64,000 bases of DNA from Aquilaria yunnanensis (lineage: Eukaryota > Streptophyta > Magnoliopsida > Malvales > Thymelaeaceae): positions 67,236,041-67,300,040 of the forward strand of contig CM077598.1 of assembly GCA_039654915.1 (NCBI GenBank), given 5' to 3'. Within the stretch, counting starts at the first letter, position 1. Each line of letters starts with the position of its first letter. Below, in pieces: positions 56,923 through 64,000 of the stretch. The position numbers and the translations under genes were made by a program. The notes under the pieces were generated by a model, which saw only the letters and a list, made by a program, of their open reading frames with translations, searched no databases and was not told the DNA's origin.

Positions 56923-59679
56923 CTAGTGACTCTCACCAGGGTTTGATTGGTACTTACTCATCATGCTTAAGGAATATGAGACATCGGGACGATTACATAT
57001 CATGGCATACATGATAGATCCAATATATGGAATCTTACTCATGCGCTCTCTCTCCTCGGGTGTACTCGGACACTGAGATCTAGAAAGAGTGATACCATGT
57101 GACATGGGCAAGAATCCTTTCTTGGAATCTTGCATGCTAAACCTCTTTAGCACCTTGTCAATATATGTACTTTGACTTAGGCCAAGAAGCTTTCTAGATC
57201 TATCTCTATAAATCCTGATGCCTAACACATAGGCTGCTTCACCCAAATCCTTCATGGAGAAACATTTCCCTAGCCAAGTCTTCACAGACTGTAGCTCAGG
57301 AATGTCATTCCCGATGAGTAGTATGTCATCTACATACAACACCAAGAAGACAATAGCGCTCCCACTAACCTTCTTGTAGACACAAGGTTCATCTTCATTT
57401 TTGATAAAACCAAACTCTTTGATTGCATCATCAAAACGAAGATTCCAACTTCGAGAAGCTTGCTTCAGTCCATAAATGGACCTTTGCAATTTGCACACTT
57501 TATTGGCATTCCCAGGAGTGACAAAACCCTCAGGTTGTGTCATGTACACATCCTCAAGTAGCTTTCCATTTAGGAATGCAGTTTTGACATCGATTTGCCA
57601 TATCTCATAATCATAGTGTGCAGCAATAGAAAACAAAATTCGGATGGATTTAAGCATAGTAACTGGTGAAAAAGTTTCATCATAGTCAATACCATGAATT
57701 TGCTTGAAACCTTTTGCGACCAATCGTCCCTTAAAGGTAATCACATTACTATCCATGTCAGTTTTCTTCTCGAAAACCCATTTGCACCCTATGGGTTTTA
57801 CCCCTTCAGGTGGGTCAACCAAAGTCCATACTTGGTTTTCATACATGGATTCCATCTCGGATTTCATGGCCACTAGCCACTTCTCAGAGTCAGGCCCCGA
57901 CATAGCTTGTTGGTAGGTTGTGGGCTCATCTTGATCCATGAGCATCACATCACCGGTGTGAGTCACGAGAAATCCATATCTCTCGGGCTCACGCCGAATC
58001 CTACCAGTCGTACGTGGGCTCTGTGCTACAGGAACAGACTCTTGAACCACAACATCTTGTGGTGTCTGTTCAGGTTCCATTTCAGGTTCAATGTCTCCTT
58101 GTTGTTCTTGAATTTCTTCAAGTTCTACTTTCCTCCCACAAGTTCCTTTAGAGATAAACTCTTTCTCCAAAAAGACACCAGTTCGAGCAACAAACACTTT
58201 TTGCTCAGAGGGATTGTAGAAATAGTAACCCTTTGTTTCTTTGGGATACCCAACAAAAAGACATTTTTGAGATTTGGGCCCTAGTTTGTCAGAGGATTGA
58301 CATTTTACATAAGCGTCACAGCCCCAAATCTTCATAAAAGACAAATTGGGACGCCTCACACTCCATATCTCATATGGTGTCTTTTGAACCGATTTAGATG
58401 GAACTCGATTTAGTGTAAAAGCGGCCGTCTCTAGAGCATGTCCCCAAAAGGAGTTTGGAAGGTCAGCTTGACTCATCATAGAGCGAACCATGTCTAACAG
58501 AGTTCGATTTCTCCTTTCAGAAACACCATTCCATTGAGGTGTACCTGGTGGAGTGAGTTGTGATACTATACCACACTCCTTCAGATAGTCAAGGAATTCT
58601 CGATCCAAGTACTCTCCACCTCGATCTGATCGAAGCACTTTGATACTCTTCCCGAGTTGATTCTCTACTTCATTCTTGAATTCTTTGAACTTTTCAAAGG
58701 ATTCTGACTTGTGTCTCATAAGATACACATAGCCATATCTGCTGAAGTCATCAGTGAAAGTAATGAAGTATTGGAAACCTCCTCTAGCTTGTGTAGACAT
58801 AGGGCCACATACATCACTATGTATGAATCCTAGTAAGTCATTAGCCCTTTCACTTTGCCCTGTGAATGGGGCTTTGGTCATCTTGCCCAACAAACATGAC
58901 TCACATGTCTCATATGATTCAAAATCAAATGAGTCCAAGAGTCCATCCTTATGGAGCTTGGATATGCGGGTCTCATTTATATGGCCCAAGCGACAATGCC
59001 AGAGATAGGTCGGGTTTGAATCATTTAATTTGACCTTCTTGGTATTCACATAATAGATTGGATCTTCGAGGTCTAGAACATACAACCCATTACTAAGTTG
59101 AGCACTACCATAAAAGATTTCATTCAAATAAATAGAACAACATTTGTCCTTTATTATAAATGAAAAACCTTTCTTGTCCAAACAAGAAACATAAATCAAA
59201 TTTCTACTAATAGTAGGCACAAAGTAGCAGTTGTCTAATTCTAAAACTAATCCACTAGGTAAAGTGAGAACATAAGTCCCTACGGCTAAGCCAGCAACCC
59301 TTGCTCCATTTCCAACACGTAGGTCCACTTCACCTCGGGCCAATCTTCTACTTCTACTTAGATCCTGCACATTTGCACAAATGTGAGATCCACATCCAGT
59401 ATCCAATACCCAAGATGAGGAAGTAGAAAAGTTAGCCTCTATAACAAGAATACCTAAAATGGAAGTCTTACTTCCTTTTTCCTTAGCAAGTTCTTCAAGA
59501 TAGAGCTTGCAGTTGCGCTTCCAGTGTCCAGGTTGCTTACAATGGAAGCACTCCCCTTCCTTTGCCACACCACCCTTTGGTTTCAGTGCAGCTGAAGAAG
59601 AACTAGCATTGGACTTTCCATTAGCTTTATCCTTCTTCTTGTTGGCTTTTCCCTTTCCCTTACCCTTTTGAACCATCAA
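56923..59679 (-). CDS. copia pol: zinc knuckle, protease, integrase, reverse transcriptase (918 codons)
   Basis: Longest ORF in the window. CCHC knuckle at residues 44-57 (CFHCKQPGHWKRNC); protease DTG at 93-95 in SWVLDTGCGSHI; integrase zinc H228, H233, C259, C262 and catalytic D289, D352, E388 (PPGTPQWNGVSERRNR); RT motifs GCKWVFEKKTDMD, IDVKTAFLNGKLLEDVYM and YVDD at 782-785. All catalytic residues look intact. The ATG at 59679 is internal to gag-pol. It is out of frame with the preceding gag segment because of a one-base loss near 59706 (the composite copy has GTTTTG where this has GTTTG). It ends at a TAG before RNase H. Confidence 0.93.
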   Translation of the reverse strand: MMVQKGKGKGKANKKKDKANGKSNASSSSAALKPKGGVAKEGECFHCKQPGHWKRNCKLYLEELAKEKGSKTSILGILVIEANFSTSSSWVLDTGCGSHICANVQDLSRSRRLARGEVDLRVGNGARVAGLAVGTYVLTLPSGLVLELDNCYFVPTISRNLIYVSCLDKKGFSFIIKDKCCSIYLNEIFYGSAQLSNGLYVLDLEDPIYYVNTKKVKLNDSNPTYLWHCRLGHINETRISKLHKDGLLDSFDFESYETCESCLLGKMTKAPFTGQSERANDLLGFIHSDVCGPMSTQARGGFQYFITFTDDFSRYGYVYLMRHKSESFEKFKEFKNEVENQLGKSIKVLRSDRGGEYLDREFLDYLKECGIVSQLTPPGTPQWNGVSERRNRTLLDMVRSMMSQADLPNSFWGHALETAAFTLNRVPSKSVQKTPYEIWSVRRPNLSFMKIWGCDAYVKCQSSDKLGPKSQKCLFVGYPKETKGYYFYNPSEQKVFVARTGVFLEKEFISKGTCGRKVELEEIQEQQGDIEPEMEPEQTPQDVVVQESVPVAQSPRTTGRIRREPERYGFLVTHTGDVMLMDQDEPTTYQQAMSGPDSEKWLVAMKSEMESMYENQVWTLVDPPEGVKPIGCKWVFEKKTDMDSNVITFKGRLVAKGFKQIHGIDYDETFSPVTMLKSIRILFSIAAHYDYEIWQIDVKTAFLNGKLLEDVYMTQPEGFVTPGNANKVCKLQRSIYGLKQASRSWNLRFDDAIKEFGFIKNEDEPCVYKKVSGSAIVFLVLYVDDILLIGNDIPELQSVKTWLGKCFSMKDLGEAAYVLGIRIYRDRSRKLLGLSQSTYIDKVLKRFSMQDSKKGFLPMSHGITLSRSQCPSTPEERERMSKIPYIGSIMYAMICNRPDVSYSLSMMSKYQSNPGESH

Positions 59680-60269
59680 AATTGGCTTAGCCTTCTTAAG
59701 GTTTGGTCAGCAGTTCTGAACATGTTGAGCAATTCAGGGAGGGACTTGTCAAGGTCATTCATCTTATAGTTCATGACGAACTGACTGTAGCTTTCAGGCA
59801 ACGATTGCAAGACTACATCAATAGCCAACTCTTTCTGAAGAGCAAATCCCAAATTCTCAAGATTCTCAATGTACCTAATCATCTTGAGCACATGAGGACC
59901 CACGGGACTTCCCTCAGACATCTTGCACTGAAACAATGCCTTAGAGGTCCCAAACCTCTCATGCCTAGCTTGCTCTTGGAAAAGCATTTTGAGATGTTCG
60001 ATCATATCGAACGCCCCCATGTTCTCATGTTGCTTCTGAAGCTCAGATTCCATGGTAATAAGCATGAAGCATGCAACATCCAAAGCATCATCAGAATGCC
60101 TCTTGTGAGCATCCCTTTCAGCTCTTGTAGCAGTGGCAGCAGGCTCATTCAAAATGGGCTGCTCTAGGACATATGCCTTTCTCTCTTGTTTGAGGACTAT
60201 CCTCAAGTTTCGGTACCATTTGAGAAAGTTGGTCCCATTCAGTTTTTCCTTCTCAAGGATCGATCGCAA
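59676..60269 (-). pseudogene. copia gag N-terminal part (197 codons)
   Basis: FLKWYRNLRIVLKQERKAYV, ESELQKQHENMGAFDMIEHL, QARHERFGTSKALFQCKMSE and LPELLNMFRTADQ. The real start should be nine codons upstream, at 60294-60296, where the composite copy has ATG in the context AACCATGGC; here it is AAG. The nearest in-frame ATG (60269) would give a slightly shorter protein. A frameshift near 59706 makes the last residues non-native. Confidence 0.88.
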
Positions 60270-60296
60270 CGAAAGTGTCGATGTGTTTTGTGCCTT

Positions 60297-61800
60297 GGTT
60301 ATCTACAACAGTAAATATGCAGTGTAAGAGTCATGTATTTTAATTCATTTAATAAGGACTTTTATTAAACGATACTCCCACTATTTTCCTCAAAATAATA
60401 ACCCTCGATATTATTTCGGAACACCTCGGCGCTAAGGTATTCTAGTGGGCCAAGATCCATATTTGACCACAACCTGAGTCAGCTTTGGCTTTTCTCTCAA
60501 GTTACAGCTATTTAGGTAGGCAACTCCTTGCCAATTGCATCTTATGCAACTCTTGGATAGTTGGGTGAACAACACTTGTCCAAGCTCATCTCATGAACTT
60601 AAGCCCAACTCTATGCCTCTAAGTCCCTAATCCTATTAGGATGACTTAGTTAAGTCGAACCCAAAGTTAGCAGTTTGGATATCACTATTATCCCATCGCG
60701 CCTTACCAAGATGAACATAGGTAATTTGCTTTGGCAAACCCACCTAATGTTGATCAAAGTCTTGACGAGTGCCAACATTTGGAAGGCATCACATTTAATG
60801 ACTTAATATTTGTTTGAGGGATTTTATCTTTTGATCTCACCAATTTGTTATCTCCGGTTGTTTTATACATGCATCACATACAAATATAAAACATGCATCT
60901 CATGCTTACAAGAAATAAATGTGACATGGTTATAGCCCAAACTATGCGATATTCTCAAGCCAATGAGAATATCATAAAAGCCTAAGAAAAGAAAAGAGTC
61001 TTCACAAGCTCCTTCTCTTCCTTTCTTGGCTGCCCTTTTGTTGTCACCTCCTTGGACATACCACCTTGGATGAGCCCATAATGCACCATTACATCAATAA
61101 TAGAAACCTCGAGTTACATTCGAGGGGAGTAAGGTGAGAAGAGAATGTACAATGAGAGTGATAAGAAAAGGCACGACTCGCAGGCCGTATTTACAAGTAC
61201 AACCAATCAAGGGCTATAACCATGAACCATGCTTCAAACACCAATCAGCGTATCATGTCAAATCTCATCCAACAAAGATGCATGCCAATTTTCGCGTGTT
61301 GATTAAGCAGTTTTTATTTATGTGGTGCTTCGCATACGGCGGTCCCGCTGGCCGGTCAGCAGGCGGTGGTTTCGCTGACCGGTCAGCGGACGGGGTCTAG
61401 GGGAGCCGCCCTTGCAGGGGGCGTGGGGGGCAGCGCAAAAAATTGTCTTACAATTGCTTAGCCCGAAATCTTCTATTTCGAGAAAGTAGGCACCCGAGAG
61501 TCCTCCATTCGAGCCACCAAAAATACCTTACTTTCGGTGCCCGAACAGGCCGAATCCGAACAAACCTAGGGTTTTTGCAACTATTGCAAGAATCCTAATC
61601 CATATAGGTATCTTATACCTATCAATTTTGGGTTAATCTCATTAACCAATTTGTGTCGTTTCTTCATATATCTCATATGTTCATTACGAATTCCGGTTTC
61701 ATGCATCATGAATCAATTTAATTAATCATGGCCGAAAATCAATTGAACACATAGCATCATGCGATTCAACACTCAATCCCGATTTAGGGTTTCACCAGTA
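60297..61800 (-). other. copia untranslated leader
   Basis: 1.5 kb between gag and PBS with no convincing ORF on the sense strand. It includes a GC-rich patch with two self-complementary motifs (61347-61360 and 61373-61388) and TATTTC-type AT-rich segments elsewhere. Leaders of this type usually hold packaging and dimerisation signals. Confidence 0.7.
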
Positions 61801-61801
61801 G

Positions 61802-61812
61802 CTCTGATACCA
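61802..61812 (-). other. copia primer-binding site
   Basis: On the minus strand TGGTATCAGAG, continuing CTAC, one base after the 5' LTR end. Complementary to the 3' end of initiator tRNA-Met. Confidence 0.92.
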
Positions 61813-61813
61813 C

Positions 61814-63230
61814 TGTTGGGTTTCGGGAGCCAAACAGCGCAGCGGAATTTAACCGAAACCCTCTAGGATATAAGTGAAACGGGGTAAACCGGGTGTTTGA
61901 AAATTTCATACCTAATTTTCGGTTGAGATCTCTCACTCAACTGTAGAGTCGAATCACAAAACCTGAACAGTTGACATGTTCAGGCTCTCTATGGTATCCA
62001 CACGAGCCTCTCGGGATCACCACGCTTCCACCACGTCCCGGCAGATGCATTTCTCTTGCGCTTGCAGTGCTAGCTTGCGTCCTCCAAGGAATTGCAAGAG
62101 AAGAGTGCGGCTGTCCTTTTGGGAGGCTAGGGCAAGGGGACCTGCGAATTTCTCACTTAAAAGTTGTATTTATAGTGAGACTCAACTTCCAGGCCTAATG
62201 GGTTTCAAAGCCCTAATCCAATTAGGATTTAATTTCAGGCTTAATAATGGCTCAACTCCTTGGCCCATTATTAATAGGAAATTAAAGTGAAACCATAACC
62301 CAAATAATTAGCCCATGCACTCTAATGATCCAAATAGCTCTATGTGTGCGACCCAATAGGCTCTTGCCATGTTGGCAATGATCATAAATCACATTTATGA
62401 TCATAAGCAATAAGCGGTGTCTAGCAACACATCATTGCTACCCAAGTGACAAGATTGTCGGTGAATCGACTAAACCTTTATGATCATCACTGATATATGC
62501 CATTGTCCCTTTGTCCAAGATATCAAGACTAAGCACGAGACATGGAATGTGTCACTCTCGTATAGCCCAATCTTTGGTTTCTTGATTACCGAGTAGACCA
62601 ACTTAAACTGACGACATTGATATCCTATATCAACTCATCGGAGCATGGCCATGCATTTTCTAAGTCTCACTCTATCAAGGGGCCCAAAGATATCACTCCT
62701 GTTACATAGGAGGGACAAATCCCATCTTGATCATACAAATCCCTCCGCATGATATGTGACATACCCAATGACCTCCTTCAAGTTCACTCAGTTACGAGCA
62801 ACAAAGGAAAGTATCAAAGTATGTGACTCACATGTAGGGAACCTTGATGATCTTAGGTCGAAGGACTACATATACCATGATCACTATGAGAATCACTTAT
62901 AACACTCATATAACGATCCATGAAGTGTTCTCATGGTGGGTCGGTCCAGTACACAAGTTCTCCAACTTGTACCCATATGTAGACTACATATCTCATATTA
63001 GTCTCCACATATGCTAGTCATTATGTATTATTGCAACCCGCTCCATCATAATACTAGACTAGGGACGTTTAAGAATATCATTATTCTAGGGTTACAATTA
63101 TGTTTATTACGTTACGCAGAAACAAAACAACAAACAAAATTGCTAGATTAATGCCTCAATAAAATATCATGACTCAATGTGCAAAAATACAATCATCTCA
63201 TGATTGGCCATTTTGGGCACAACACTAACA
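61814..63230 (-). repeat. copia 5' LTR (complete element)
   Basis: 1417 bp, TGTTGGGTTTCGGGAGCC...CACAACACTAACA, the same length as the 3' LTR. Its TATA box is TATTTATA at 62167-62174 (TATAAATA on the minus strand). Confidence 0.95.
62167..62174 (-). promoter_or_regulatory. TATA box of copia 5' LTR
   Basis: TATAAATA on the minus strand in the context TCACTATAAATACAAC, conserved in all LTR copies that span it. It should drive the genomic RNA of the complete element. Confidence 0.6.
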
Positions 63231-64000
63231 CTTTGTAACCATAGTTAAGTGAGGAACAGTTGTTGTTAGGGTGCTTGATACTGTTCGAAGCTGAGAGGCC
63301 TAGAAGGTGGTCAAGGAGTTGAGTAAAACTGGAGGAACATTGAAGCCTAATGATAGAGGCCAAGTTGTACTAAAGAGAACCTAGGTTGGCCTAGGATTGG
63401 GTAGTACCTTGCAACTCAGCCAAGGACCCCATAAGTGCTTTAGGCATAGAGTGAGTAATGATGGCCAGGAAGTAAGTATGCTAGCTACACACCTGAGAAA
63501 CTAATCTTATGTGTGTAGGGTGTTAGGCTTCGAGTGTAGGAAAGTGAAGAGACTGAATCTGTAGGCTTCAGGCACCTAGGATAGTCCAAGTGGAGTAGCT
63601 GAAGCGTCGAGACCTTCAACTTGGGTAGCCTCTCAGTAGCTAAATTGCTGAGTGTTGGGTGGCCTGAGCTGATGTGGCATGAACAAGGCCCAAGGGCTGA
63701 TAGCTACTTGGAGGTCTTGGCTCTCATGCTAGAGAAGTTTTCTCTGGTAGGCATACGGGTGTAAGAGACTTCAAAGTAGTGAAAGCAGTAGGATCATCAT
63801 GCTTAGGTGATGTATAGTTATCCAGCCTAGTGCACCGGCATGCCTAATGCCTAGGGGCCGTCTGAGGGGAGCATTTGAAGACTGGTACTCTAAGGTGTGT
63901 TGAGACATTTAAGTCTCGGTAGTTCACTCATTCAAGAAAGCCCTAGAGTATAGTGGAGCTTGGAGTGGAGTATGCCTTAGGGTTCATTTAGTGTATGTGG
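63231..64000. other. Unrecognised flanking DNA, no gene
   Basis: CTTTG at 63231-63235 is the right target duplication. The rest continues the 52993-54918 stretch. No ORF or known repeat recognised. Confidence 0.5.

Larger units (their letters stand above)
54924..63230 (-). mobile_element. Complete Ty1/copia element, TSD CTTTG
   Basis: 8307 bp with two 1417-bp LTRs (54924-56340 and 61814-63230), PPT, PBS, leader, gag and pol. CTTTG flanks it at 54919-54923 and 63231-63235. By eye the LTRs differ at roughly 30 positions (about 2%), so the insertion is fairly recent. Domain order gag-PR-IN-RT-RH is that of copia. The LTR start TGTTAGTGTTGTGCCC and domain sequences suggest the Tork/Angela group, tentatively. 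It is not autonomous: the gag ATG is lost, and there is a frameshift at the gag/protease border and a nonsense codon before RNase H. Confidence 0.95.

Noticed and set aside
61976..62290. A recurring ORF of about 104 codons (MFRLSMVSTRASRDHH...) found near 5044, 27589, 29306, 41331, 44004, 48849, 55086 and 61976
   Set aside because: It lies in every copia LTR, antisense to the R/U5 region. Its repetition reflects LTR copy number, not a gene family, and copies differ by frameshifts and truncations.
1..64000. CRISPR array, operon-like gene sets or a bacterial mobile system
   Set aside because: No short regularly spaced repeats and no prokaryotic genes. All repeats are explained by LTRs.

Overview
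This is a gene-poor plant (most likely flowering-plant) repeat block. Every coding segment I can recognise belongs to an LTR retrotransposon: Ty3/gypsy Tat lineage (second RNase H, antisense extra gene), Ty3/gypsy chromovirus of Tekay/Del type (chromodomain-like tail, LTR of about 2.5 kb) and one Ty1/copia family (LTR of about 1.42 kb, PBS matching initiator tRNA-Met). I see no host gene, tRNA, rRNA or CRISPR array. The species cannot be named from the sequence.

Layout. 1-2718: Tekay LTR (+) carrying the tail of a copia LTR. 2719-11893: 3' half of Tat copy A, with a Tekay solo LTR in its integrase (3654-7200) that itself holds a copia solo LTR (4811-6225). 11894-13959: truncated Tekay LTR. 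13960-22116: Tat copy B from protease to LTR. 22117 onward: Tat copy C (gag, pol, antisense gene), which shares the LTR 21239-22116 with B and is broken by copia LTRs at 26336-27751 and 29143-31616; the second holds a Tat-like solo LTR. Tat C's own 3' LTR is split into three pieces (34828-35149, 37620-37791, 52630-52992) by a Tekay solo LTR (35150-37619) and a large Tekay element (37792-52629). The inside of that Tekay element is mostly replaced by a composite, rearranged copia element. 52993-54918 and 63236-64000 are unrecognised flanking DNA. 54924-63230 is a structurally complete copia element with a 5-bp target duplication (CTTTG).

How the parts work. In each Tat copy the sense strand encodes gag, protease, reverse transcriptase, RNase H, a second RNase H and integrase in one frame. 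Between integrase and the 3' LTR lies an antisense gene of about 2.4 kb. Its three copies share two short GT-AG introns whose removal keeps the frame, a TATA box and, in two copies, an intact G-box upstream. This spliced antisense gene, with what looks like its own promoter, is the most interesting feature of the window. Tat copies B and C keep one frame through pol, and their damage is mostly in-frame stops of the kind left by cytosine deamination, as expected for silenced, methylated elements. Many target-site duplications can be read directly, so the order of insertion is unusually well resolved.
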